Shown here: one piece after another, positions 1-6,200 of the stretch
How positions within the stretch are numbered: position 1 is the first letter of the stretch
Layout of the letters: each line of letters begins with the position of its first letter
The notes under the pieces: model-generated
Seen by the model: the letters and a program-made list of their open reading frames with translations, nothing else
What the model was told of the DNA's origin: nothing
The model's database searches: none
Source of the DNA: Schleiferiaceae bacterium
GTDB taxonomy: Bacteria; Bacteroidota; Bacteroidia; Flavobacteriales; Schleiferiaceae
DNA: 6,200 nt
NCBI GenBank assembly: GCA_025210575.1
Contig: JAOARK010000107.1
Location: 1 to 6,200, forward strand
Direction of reading: 5' to 3'
Program-made: the position numbers and the translations under genes

Positions 1-1
1 G

Positions 2-637
2 CCATTCAATTTCAGTCAAACATCTTCTTACGATTGGATCTCATTTTTGCTGATGGGTGTGGTTCTTGTTTACGGAGTCCTTCATTATCAAAAACAACTA
101 AACTTAAAATCGCTGTTGTCTTTTGCTGTCTCTTCTGAAATCAATGAGGACAATATGCCATCTTTCTCATCGCGCATGTTACTCACAGCGAATAGCTTAT
201 TTGTCGTTTCCTTACTCGCTTTACAAATCATCTCATTGTACTCAGAATATGAATACTTTGACCAAATATTCTATTTGCAAATCGTTTTTACACTCTTAAT
301 TCTTGTAGGTATTCAAATGATTTTCTTGCGATTGTACTCCTTTTTGACGGATACAGTTTCCTTTTTTCAAGAATACTTAACCGCACATTCGTACTACATA
401 CATATTGCGTCTTTATTATGCCTACCCCTTTTAATCATTGGCTTTTATGTACCAAATGTTAAGCAGGTCTTCATACTGGCCAGTGCTGTACTTTTTGCGT
501 TAATCTATTTTATAGGGATACTTAAAACAATAGGAATAAGCGGAAGAATAAAAGGCGCATTTCGCATTCATATTATTTTATACCTTTGCGGCAACGAAAT
601 ACTACCCTTGTTATTGTTATACAAACTACTAATCTAG
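2..637 (+). CDS. DUF4271 family integral membrane protein, 5'-truncated by the window edge
   Basis: Function is unknown; the product should sit in the inner membrane. The reading frame is open from base 2, and the upstream residues (PFNFSQTSSYDWISFLLMG) fit the start of a first transmembrane helix, so the TTG at 47 or ATG at 53 is not the true start and the gene begins outside the window. About six hydrophobic segments can be seen, around bases 35-90, 180-245, 270-345, 390-450, 460-530 and 565-634. The ending, with a HIILYLCGNEILPLLLLYK segment just before the stop, is the pattern I associate with DUF4271, where a LYLC..E.LP motif is conserved. The stop is 44 bp before the hemD ATG. I recall these two genes as neighbours in many Bacteroidota, so co-transcription is likely. 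A link to tetrapyrrole synthesis is inference from that neighbourhood only. Confidence in the family is fairly high; no function can be given. Confidence 0.8.
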   Translation, partial: PFNFSQTSSYDWISFLLMGVVLVYGVLHYQKQLNLKSLLSFAVSSEINEDNMPSFSSRMLLTANSLFVVSLLALQIISLYSEYEYFDQIFYLQIVFTLLILVGIQMIFLRLYSFLTDTVSFFQEYLTAHSYYIHIASLLCLPLLIIGFYVPNVKQVFILASAVLFALIYFIGILKTIGISGRIKGAFRIHIILYLCGNEILPLLLLYKLLI

Positions 638-681
638 CAAAACCTTTGCAAAAACAGAATATAAAAAATTTTTAATTGCGC

Positions 682-1425
682 ATGAAGGTTAAATCTATAC
701 TTGTTTCTCAACCGGAACCAAAAGCAGAAAACTCTCCATTTCACACCTTGGCTAGCAAGCAGAAGGTGAAAATTGATTTTAGACCTTTTATTCATGTGGA
801 GTCAATACCCACAAGAGAATTTAGAAAAGAAAAGATCAATCCGAGAGATTTTAAAAATGTAATCTTAACGAGTAAGAATGCCGTTGACAATTACTTTAGA
901 GTACTTGAAGATATGCGTATTCCTGTTTCTAACGACATTAAATATTTCTGTATCTCAGAAGCCATTGCTTATTATTTGCAGAAATATGTTGTTTATAGAA
1001 AAAGAAAGATCTATTTCGGTAAGCAAACGATGGCAGATCTAATTCCTATGCTTAAAAAGCATAAGGATGACGCTTTCTTTTTCCCAACTTCTGATATCCT
1101 AAAACCTTCAATTCCTGAAGTTTTAGAGAAAAATGGAATTGAGTATAAGAGAGCAATTCTGTACAGAACCGTTCAAAGTGATTTATCAGATTTATCGGAT
1201 GTTTACTATGACATTCTTGTTTTCTTCTCTCCAGAAGGAATTAAGAGTTTATTCAAGAACTTCCCAGATTTTGAACAGAATAATACACGAATAGCCACTT
1301 TTGGAACTACAACAACAAAAGCTGCAAAAGAGGCTGGACTTGAGATTAATATTATGGCGCCAACTCCAGAATGTCCTTCAATGACCAAAGCTATTGAAGA
1401 GTACATTAAAGTGGCGAACAAATAA
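682..1425 (+). CDS. hemD: Uroporphyrinogen-III synthase
   Basis: This cytoplasmic enzyme converts hydroxymethylbilane to uroporphyrinogen III, closing the ring with inversion of ring D, in the pathway to heme and other tetrapyrroles. The 247-residue product fits the usual length of about 250. It opens with MKVKSILVSQPEP, the N-terminus typical of the Bacteroidota HemD group. TSKNAVD (residues 63-69) lies at the first domain's ligand-side loop. FFSPEGIKSLF (from 181) and FGTTTTKAAKEAG (207-219) are the recurring HemD motifs of the second domain, followed by a PTPECPSM segment near the end. The two-domain layout appears intact. I chose the ATG at 682 over the in-frame TTG at 676 because conserved homology begins there. 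No Shine-Dalgarno is evident, which is usual in this phylum. It lies downstream of the DUF4271 gene and ends 19 bp before a strong terminator stem. Note that HemD sequences diverge greatly between phyla, so the call rests on resemblance to the Bacteroidota subgroup. Confidence 0.93.
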   Translation: MKVKSILVSQPEPKAENSPFHTLASKQKVKIDFRPFIHVESIPTREFRKEKINPRDFKNVILTSKNAVDNYFRVLEDMRIPVSNDIKYFCISEAIAYYLQKYVVYRKRKIYFGKQTMADLIPMLKKHKDDAFFFPTSDILKPSIPEVLEKNGIEYKRAILYRTVQSDLSDLSDVYYDILVFFSPEGIKSLFKNFPDFEQNNTRIATFGTTTTKAAKEAGLEINIMAPTPECPSMTKAIEEYIKVANK

Positions 1426-1444
1426 GTAAACTCTTTTTACGATT

Positions 1445-1479
1445 AAAAGGGCACTTTGGTAAGTGCCCTTTTTATTTTA
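1445..1479 (+). terminator. Rho-independent terminator after hemD
   Basis: A perfect 12-bp inverted repeat (AAAAGGGCACTT at 1445-1456 and AAGTGCCCTTTT at 1461-1472) encloses a 4-base loop, TGGT. It is followed by a T-rich tract, giving TTTTTATTTT over 1469-1478. This is a textbook intrinsic terminator for the transcript carrying hemD. The A-run on its left side gives a weaker T-run on the other strand, but no minus-strand gene ends here. The stem ends only 12 bases before the rnpA ATG, so the hairpin may also act on rnpA expression. Confidence 0.92.
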
Positions 1480-1484
1480 GCATA

Positions 1485-1856
1485 ATGGCTAACACCTTTA
1501 CAAAAAGCGAAAGACTTAATTCAAAGTTTATCATTGATAAACTTTTTGATGAGGGCAAGTCATTTATTGCATATCCGCTTCGTTTCTCTTTTTTGCCTTA
1601 TTCATTTGACGAGAACATTCAAGGTCAAGTGCTTATCATCGTTTCGAAAAGACGGCTAAAAAAAGCGGTTGACCGAAACAGAACCAAGCGAATTATTCGA
1701 GAAGCTTATAGAATGCAAAAACAACAGATTTATAACCTCACAGATGTTAAGCTAGCAATGGCCGTTTCGTTTATTGGTAAAGAACCGCTTACCCTAGAGG
1801 CTGCTGAAAAAAGTTTAACTAAAATTATTGCACGTTTAAAAGAGCAACTCGCTTAA
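1485..1856 (+). CDS. rnpA: Ribonuclease P protein component
   Basis: This is the small basic protein that binds the RNase P catalytic RNA and helps it bind precursor tRNA for 5' leader removal. The 123-residue length is normal. The signature helix RNRTKRIIREAYR (residues 64-76) contains the RNR motif, preceded by the basic stretch SKRRLKKAVD (54-63). The N-terminal part (TKSERLNSKFIIDKLFDEG, 6-24, then an aromatic-rich strand with FIAYPLRFSF) matches the family's leader-binding cleft region. The ATG at 1485 is the only sensible start, as homology begins at once. It lies 12 bases beyond the terminator stem, with no room for a normal promoter plus leader between them. Transcription must therefore come from a promoter overlapping the hairpin region or from readthrough of the hemD transcript. 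The next gene starts 28 bp downstream, so the two may be co-transcribed. Confidence 0.97.
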   Translation: MANTFTKSERLNSKFIIDKLFDEGKSFIAYPLRFSFLPYSFDENIQGQVLIIVSKRRLKKAVDRNRTKRIIREAYRMQKQQIYNLTDVKLAMAVSFIGKEPLTLEAAEKSLTKIIARLKEQLA

Positions 1857-1884
1857 TTTTACGCCATCTAGAATATTCATTTCA

Positions 1885-2988
1885 TTGAGTTCTGCCATAC
1901 ATAAAAGAGAAAGCTTACAAAGCTGGATAGATCAAACAGAGACCCCTTTTGTTATTGCGGGTCCTTGCAGTGCTGAAAACCTAGAACAAGTTGTAGCCAC
2001 CGCAAAACAATTAAAAGAAACTGGAAAGGTCAGTGTTTTTAGAGCAGGAGCATGGAAACCAAGAACACGACCAGGTTCATTTGAGGGTATAGGCTCTAAA
2101 GCCCTGGAATGGATGGATGAAGCCAAAAATCAAACGGGTTTATCCACTATCACGGAAGTAGCGAATGCCCAGCATGTAGAAGAGGTTTTGAAACACAACA
2201 TAGATATGCTTTGGTTGGGTGCTCGAACTACAGTGAATCCTTTTTATGTTCAAGAAATAGCCGAAGCGCTCAGAGGAGTAGACATTCCGGTATTAGTTAA
2301 AAACCCGCTTCACCCAGATTTAGGTCTTTGGATTGGTGCTTTAGAGCGCTTCGACAAAGTCGGCATTAACCAACTAGGAGCTGTTCATCGCGGATTTTAT
2401 GCGCATAAACCAGCTCCTTTTAGAAATGAACCGCGTTGGGATATCTCTTTTGAACTCCGTGCAAAAGCTCCTGAAATACCTATTCTTTGCGACCCAAGCC
2501 ACATTGCTGGAAAACGAGAATGGATAAAAGAGGTAAGTCAGACCGCTATGGACATCAATTTTGATGGACTAATGATTGAAACGCATATCGATCCAGATAA
2601 CGCATGGAGCGATGCCAGTCAGCAAATCACGCCCAGCGCACTAACAGACCTGCTGAATAATTTAGTGATTCGAACCGAAGGGTTGAATAATCACTCTTCA
2701 GAAGAAAAACTCGAAAAGTTCAGAAAACACATTGATGGCTTAGACTCTGAATTGATAAAACTTCTCGATCAGCGTAAAGCACTCATAGATAAAATTGGCG
2801 AGATAAAGTATGAAGACGACATGACCATCTTTCAAATGCAACGTTGGTTCGAGATTATGCGCAATCGTGAAAACTTAGCTGATGATCTTGGAGTGAATAA
2901 AGACTTGGTAAATGAGCTTTTCAATGTGATTCATAAGTATTCTGTAAACCAACAGATCGACTTATTAAAAACAAAAGAAAAGAAGTGA
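1885..2988 (+). CDS. Bifunctional DAHP synthase / chorismate mutase (mutase domain C-terminal)
   Basis: The N-terminal domain (about 1-262) is a type I-beta 3-deoxy-7-phosphoheptulonate synthase, which joins phosphoenolpyruvate and erythrose 4-phosphate as the first step of the shikimate pathway. It shows GPCSAE (26-31), RAGAWKPRTRPGSFEG (53-68), TEVA (90-93), GARTT (112-116), VKNP (138-141), HRGF (168-171), CDPSHIAG (202-209) and ETHIDPDNAWSDASQQ (232-247). Metal ligands are expected at C28, H206, E232 and D243. The C-terminal domain (about 273-360) is an AroQ-type chorismate mutase making prephenate, with R280, IDGLD, LLDQR (R297) and K308 in the expected places. Domain order is the reverse of the Bacillus enzyme. 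From related Bacteroidota enzymes, I infer that prephenate inhibits the synthase through the mutase domain. The start is probably TTG at 1885: no ATG or GTG lies in frame upstream nearby, and the next in-frame ATG would remove the active-site Cys. It follows rnpA by 28 bp and converges on the lipoprotein gene. Confidence 0.95.
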   Translation: MSSAIHKRESLQSWIDQTETPFVIAGPCSAENLEQVVATAKQLKETGKVSVFRAGAWKPRTRPGSFEGIGSKALEWMDEAKNQTGLSTITEVANAQHVEEVLKHNIDMLWLGARTTVNPFYVQEIAEALRGVDIPVLVKNPLHPDLGLWIGALERFDKVGINQLGAVHRGFYAHKPAPFRNEPRWDISFELRAKAPEIPILCDPSHIAGKREWIKEVSQTAMDINFDGLMIETHIDPDNAWSDASQQITPSALTDLLNNLVIRTEGLNNHSSEEKLEKFRKHIDGLDSELIKLLDQRKALIDKIGEIKYEDDMTIFQMQRWFEIMRNRENLADDLGVNKDLVNELFNVIHKYSVNQQIDLLKTKEKK

Positions 2989-2991
2989 CCC

Positions 2992-4044
2992 TTACTCTGC
3001 GGTAAGATCAGTGGTCGCATTTCGATCTAGTCTTTCATATCTAAAAATCTCCTCTCCATTCTTTTTTAGATGTAAAACATTGTTCGCTATCTCGAACTCG
3101 AACTCTTGACCAATTGTACTTACGTAATCTCTTTCAAATTCAGGCCAACCACAACTTAAGTTGCTCATTGCACCTGGCATAATCACAACGCGATTGCCAT
3201 ATACCTTTATTCCTCCACTCCACACATTACAACCTGTATGACCCATACCTCCTTTGGTAAAAGCATCCATTTCAAGGATCGGGAGCCCTCGGCTGTATCG
3301 CTCAGCAATTAACTCTTCTCCCTTAAAATGAGTTAATCTCCAAATGTGCTGTAAAAGGAAGTTTGGATGCACATACTGCACACAGCCTGCTCTTTCTTTG
3401 CCATTAACGGTTACCACCATAGAAGCCGGCATTCCGTTGTTACAATATTCATCAATCAACTTTAGTTCTATTGGGTTACCATTATTCTCCCATTTCCACG
3501 TATAAGTATGTTGTTCATAATCAGGGAGAGGTTTATGATAATCCAGTTTTATGGGTTCTGCAAAAGCAGGGTGACTCAACACAATGGACTTCCCTAATTT
3601 TACTTTTATGCCCCAATTATTGGTTTTACCCAAACCAATCACATCAAACCCTTCTGCGGCTGCTTCTGTTAATTGCTCTCCATCCTTGTATTTACCTAAA
3701 ATGCTCTTGCTATTGTTCAATGTGCTTGTAGAAATATAGTGACCATCAATAGCGGTAAACTTTAGACCTTTGGTTTTAGCACCTTCGCTTTCAACAGAAA
3801 ATAAACCTTCATTGTTCTGCCATTTCCCTTTTTCCGAGGCCTTTCGTTCTCCATCTTTTCCAAAAAAATGTGCTGAGAAATCACCGTTTTGTTCAAAAGT
3901 CACAGACCACTTTACCCAATCACAACTGGCACATTGATAACTTCCAATATAAGTTCCTGTGATGGTTGATTTTGATTCAATGGGTTCATTTGATGAACAT
4001 GCAATGAGCAATGCAATGCCGAGAAGAGTCAATATTTTTTTCAT
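2992..4044 (-). CDS. Three-domain envelope lipoprotein: NlpE-like, COG3650-like and META (HslJ-like)
   Basis: This is a predicted lipoprotein of 350 residues with no firm function. A short signal peptide ends in the lipobox LIAC (13-16), so C16 should be lipidated. Residues about 28-118 resemble the N-terminal domain of NlpE: GTYIGSYQCASCDWV with a CxxC at 38/41, then a GKW strand. Residues about 130-226 resemble the putative lipoprotein family COG3650, with an NNWGIKV strand and a C201-NNGM ... GC221 pair. Residues about 232-340 form a META (DUF306) domain: IWRLTHF, GCNVWSGG (271-278), SNLSCGWPEFE with C298, and a closing LHLKKNGEE strand. These families occur in envelope-stress or heat-shock proteins of other bacteria (NlpE, HslJ); a stress role here is inference. 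The ATG overlaps the DUF4260 stop as ATGA, preceded by a weak AAGG. The META call is the strongest, NlpE good, COG3650 moderate. Confidence 0.85.
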   Translation of the reverse strand: MKKILTLLGIALLIACSSNEPIESKSTITGTYIGSYQCASCDWVKWSVTFEQNGDFSAHFFGKDGERKASEKGKWQNNEGLFSVESEGAKTKGLKFTAIDGHYISTSTLNNSKSILGKYKDGEQLTEAAAEGFDVIGLGKTNNWGIKVKLGKSIVLSHPAFAEPIKLDYHKPLPDYEQHTYTWKWENNGNPIELKLIDEYCNNGMPASMVVTVNGKERAGCVQYVHPNFLLQHIWRLTHFKGEELIAERYSRGLPILEMDAFTKGGMGHTGCNVWSGGIKVYGNRVVIMPGAMSNLSCGWPEFERDYVSTIGQEFEFEIANNVLHLKKNGEEIFRYERLDRNATTDLTAE

Positions 4045-4409
4045 GCCTTGTGTTTTTTACCTGCGGGTAACCATCCCAAATGGGTGTGTTTAAAGTCATC
4101 GGTAAATTTTAATCCATAACCAAACACACGGTCTAAAGACGAATGACCAAATAAAAGAATTCCTATGAAGAGTAGCGCTTCGTTCGATAATTGAAAGCCC
4201 ACAATCCAAAAGCCAATGGCCACTCCTTTGTGATGTGCCAAATTATAGGACCAGGCTCCTACCTTGTTTCCCGCTAAATAACCAAGCATAGATAGATCTG
4301 GTAACAACAAAAAAGCCCAATAATACCACCAAGGATAATTTAACGTATTGAACATGGCAATACTAAACGCGAACATCAAGAGCTCTTCAATTTTCAATAC
4401 CGATTTCAT
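4041..4409 (-). CDS. DUF4260 family small membrane protein
   Basis: The 122-residue product has about four hydrophobic segments (roughly 10-23, 29-46, 62-74 and 77-89) and should lie in the inner membrane. Motifs that I recognise as DUF4260 are the opening KIEELLMF (6-13), PDLSMLGY (37-44), GAWSYNLAHH (51-60), GHSSLDR (88-94), GYGLKF (97-102) and THLG (109-112). The conserved polar residues D38, N56, H59, H89, D93, R94 and H110 near or within the membrane suggest a binding or catalytic site, but no function is known. I chose the ATG at 4409 because homology begins there; the longer frame from 4484 would overlap the divergent peptidase gene by 32 bp and adds residues unlike the family. The stop overlaps the start of the lipoprotein gene by 4 bp, so the pair is very likely co-transcribed and translationally coupled. 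Confidence 0.85.
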   Translation of the reverse strand: MKSVLKIEELLMFAFSIAMFNTLNYPWWYYWAFLLLPDLSMLGYLAGNKVGAWSYNLAHHKGVAIGFWIVGFQLSNEALLFIGILLFGHSSLDRVFGYGLKFTDDFKHTHLGWLPAGKKHKA

Positions 4410-4452
4410 AGTGCTTTGCTTTATATTCGCCAGAGATCTAAATCCCCAGAGA
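4410..4452. promoter_or_regulatory. Divergent promoter region between DUF4260 and the M1 peptidase gene
   Basis: The 43 bp between two divergent start codons must hold or border the signals for both transcripts. On the plus strand TATATTCG (4422-4429) matches the Bacteroidota -7 consensus TAnnTTTG except at one base and is placed well for a short leader before the ATG at 4453. I see no clear -33 TTTG for it. The region is inferred from gene layout; the exact elements are uncertain. Confidence 0.5.
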
Positions 4453-6200
4453 ATGTTCAAATATATGCTTATGGCAAGTAGCATTTTTCTTGCCGCATGT
4501 ACCGAAAATACTAAAGAAGATAAAGTTGTAGCAGAATCATCTGAACTTGTTGAAGTAACTGATGTTCACAGTTACGCACATCCTAACGAAGCTGTGGTTA
4601 CGCATTTAGATCTTGATGTAGATGTTGATTTTGACAATAAACAAATTGCAGGCGTTGCGCATTGGACGATTGATAACAACAATGCTGATTCTGTATTCTT
4701 CGATATCGATGATTTGAATATTGAGAAAATTGTGATCAACGACAAAGTTGAAACCTCATATTCTATTGGTAAAAGAGACAAGATTTTGGGAAGCAAATTA
4801 GCCATACTGGTTCAACCGCAGACTGAAAAAGTTTCTATTTACTACCATACTTCTCCCGGAAGCAAAGCATTGCAATGGCTTAGCCCCGAACAGACTTTTG
4901 GAAAAACCCATCCATTCTTGTTTACGCAAAGTCAAGCAATTTTAGCAAGAACCTGGATTCCTTGTCAAGACAGCCCTGGTATCCGTTACACGTACAATGC
5001 AAAGGTTAGAGTTCCTAAAGATCTTCTCGCATTAATGAGCGCCAATAATCCGCAGCAGAAAAGTGAAACAGGAGAATATGAATTTACAATGGACATTCCG
5101 ATTCCATCATATCTCATGGCACTTTCTGTGGGTGATATTGCCTTTACTGCGGTTTCAAATCGAACAGGCATTTATGCAGAACCAGGCATGTTAAGCAAGG
5201 CTAAGTATGAATTTGCTGATATGGAAACGATGGTGCAAAAAGCGGAAGCGCTTTATGGGCCTTATGCATGGGGCAGATATGACTTGATCGTGCTTCCTCC
5301 TTCATTTCCTTTCGGAGGAATGGAGAATCCGAAATTGACTTTTGCTACACCAACTATTCTCGCTGGAGATCGCAGTTTGGTGGCTTTAGTAGCGCACGAA
5401 CTAGCCCATAGTTGGAGCGGAAACTTGGTGACCAACCAAACTTGGAACGACTTCTGGTTGAATGAAGGGTTTACGGTTTATTTTGAAATGCGCATTATGG
5501 AAGCGGTTTATGGTCGTGATTATTCTGAAATGTTAGCTATGATCAGTCATGAAGATATGAAAGCCGAAGTGGAAGAGATCATGGCCAATCATCCTGAAGA
5601 TACCCGCTTGAAGTTAGATTTAGCAGGACGTGACCCAGATGACGGAATGAGCGCCATTGCTTATGACAAGGGTTATCACTTTTTGCGTTTATGCGAAGAG
5701 ACAGTTGGCCGTGAAAAATGGGATGTTTTCTTAAAGAACTACTTCCAGGGACATAAGTTCCAGGTGATGAATACCGAGCAATTCCTTACGCTATTGAATG
5801 ATAGTTTATTGAGTGATCAAGAAGAACAGATCATAAATATTGATGCTTGGGTTTACCAAAATGGATTGCCTGAAAATTGTCCTGTTCCACAATCTGATCG
5901 ATTTGCCAAAGTGGAAGAGGCTGCGGCTTTATTTGAAGAAAAAAGTTACTTACCTAAAAAAGAAGTAACCAATCGTTGGAGTAGTCATGAGTGGTTGCAC
6001 TTCATAAGAAGCTTACCTACCGATTTGACTGAAAAACAATTGAACATTCTAGAGTACAAATACAAATTCAGTAAAAGCGGGAACAATGAAATTTTGGCCG
6101 CTTGGTGGCAACCTGTAATTAGAAACAAATATGAGCGTGCTTATCCCAAAATGGAAAAGTTCCTCATTAATGTGGGCAGAAGAAAATTCCTGACGCCAAC
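4453..6200 (+). CDS. M1 family metallopeptidase, leukotriene A4 hydrolase-like, lipoprotein; 3' end cut by window
   Basis: This is a predicted zinc aminopeptidase anchored as a lipoprotein on the envelope, likely trimming peptides outside the cytoplasm. The frame stays open for 582 codons to the window edge. MFKYMLMASSIFLAAC gives a short signal peptide with lipobox LAAC (13-16). An N-terminal beta domain follows, then the substrate-binding motif GGMEN (288-292), the zinc site HELAH (315-319) with third ligand E338 in WLNEGF, and the transition-state tyrosine Y404 in AYDKG. The C-terminal helical domain carries WWQPVIRNKYERAY and GRRKF (575-579), matching the carboxylate-binding Arg/Lys pair of leukotriene A4 hydrolase at R576 and K578. 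The family is usually about 610 residues, so some 30 are probably missing. Bacterial members act as aminopeptidases; leukotriene chemistry is not implied. The ATG at 4453 keeps a lysine before the hydrophobic core; ATGs at 4465 and 4471 are possible alternatives. Confidence 0.95.
   Translation, partial: MFKYMLMASSIFLAACTENTKEDKVVAESSELVEVTDVHSYAHPNEAVVTHLDLDVDVDFDNKQIAGVAHWTIDNNNADSVFFDIDDLNIEKIVINDKVETSYSIGKRDKILGSKLAILVQPQTEKVSIYYHTSPGSKALQWLSPEQTFGKTHPFLFTQSQAILARTWIPCQDSPGIRYTYNAKVRVPKDLLALMSANNPQQKSETGEYEFTMDIPIPSYLMALSVGDIAFTAVSNRTGIYAEPGMLSKAKYEFADMETMVQKAEALYGPYAWGRYDLIVLPPSFPFGGMENPKLTFATPTILAGDRSLVALVAHELAHSWSGNLVTNQTWNDFWLNEGFTVYFEMRIMEAVYGRDYSEMLAMISHEDMKAEVEEIMANHPEDTRLKLDLAGRDPDDGMSAIAYDKGYHFLRLCEETVGREKWDVFLKNYFQGHKFQVMNTEQFLTLLNDSLLSDQEEQIINIDAWVYQNGLPENCPVPQSDRFAKVEEAAALFEEKSYLPKKEVTNRWSSHEWLHFIRSLPTDLTEKQLNILEYKYKFSKSGNNEILAAWWQPVIRNKYERAYPKMEKFLINVGRRKFLTP
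4458..4465 (-). promoter_or_regulatory. Candidate -7 promoter element for the DUF4260-lipoprotein unit
   Basis: On the minus strand these bases read TATATTTG, a full match to the Bacteroidota -7 consensus TAnnTTTG. A transcript starting a few bases downstream would have a leader of roughly 40 bases before the DUF4260 ATG at 4409. No good -33 TTTG is visible at the usual distance, and the element lies inside the signal-peptide codons of the divergent peptidase gene. In AT-rich DNA it may be a chance match. Confidence 0.3.

Noticed and set aside
581..588. TACCTTTG, a match to the Bacteroidota -7 consensus, as a hemD promoter
   Set aside because: It falls in conserved LYLC codons of DUF4271 and has no -33 element, so a coding coincidence is more likely.
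1183..1200. Short direct repeat encoding LSDLSD in hemD
   Set aside because: Only two imperfect units in a normal part of the protein; not a true repeat array.
1206..1421. Open frame on the minus strand inside hemD
   Set aside because: It is fully antisense to a well-supported gene and its translation resembles no family I know.
1932..2126. Open frame on the minus strand inside the DAHP synthase gene
   Set aside because: It is antisense to conserved active-site codons (GPCSAE, KPRTRPG); a shadow of the real frame.
2991..3006. Small inverted repeat CTTAC/GTAAG as a terminator between convergent genes
   Set aside because: Only 5 bp with a 6-base loop and no adjoining T-tract on the plus strand.
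3471..3731. Plus-strand open frame within the lipoprotein gene
   Set aside because: It lies antisense to the lipoprotein and shows no recognisable motif.
4410..4484. Longer N-terminus for the DUF4260 protein from 4484
   Set aside because: It would overlap the divergent peptidase gene, and family similarity starts only at the ATG at 4409.
4572..5171. Two minus-strand open frames (4572-4805 and 4986-5171) within the peptidase gene
   Set aside because: The plus-strand M1 frame is continuous and conserved through both; they are shadows.

Overview
The window looks like chromosomal DNA from a member of the Bacteroidota, probably Flavobacteriales-like. The base composition is AT-rich and genes are tightly packed with little Shine-Dalgarno signal. 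It carries a DUF4271 membrane gene next to a Bacteroidota-type hemD, a DAHP synthase with its chorismate mutase at the C-terminus, a DUF4260 membrane protein, and a leukotriene-A4-hydrolase-like M1 aminopeptidase made as a lipoprotein. The placement rests on family recognition from memory, not on a database search.

Left block, plus strand (2-2988): the 3' part of a DUF4271 integral membrane protein runs in from the left edge. It is followed by uroporphyrinogen-III synthase (hemD, start ATG 682), a strong rho-independent terminator (1445-1479), the protein subunit of RNase P (rnpA), and 28 bp later a bifunctional DAHP synthase/chorismate mutase. This is housekeeping metabolism: tetrapyrrole synthesis, tRNA 5' maturation and entry into aromatic amino acid synthesis.

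Middle block, minus strand (2992-4409): a two-gene unit reads leftward. A small DUF4260 membrane protein overlaps by an ATGA junction a lipoprotein that appears to have three domains (NlpE-like, COG3650-like, META/HslJ-like), each with one cysteine pair. The lipoprotein gene converges on the DAHP synthase gene with only 3 bp between stop codons.

Right block, plus strand (4453-6200): a lipoprotein M1 metallopeptidase of the leukotriene A4 hydrolase type diverges from the DUF4260 gene across 43 bp and runs off the right edge, probably lacking only a few dozen C-terminal residues.

No RNA gene, mobile element, CRISPR array or phage feature was seen. There is no gene-free stretch longer than about 60 bp. 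I do not see a convincing new multi-gene system. The most interesting items are the three-domain lipoprotein with its coupled DUF4260 partner and the terminator hairpin lying almost on the rnpA start codon.
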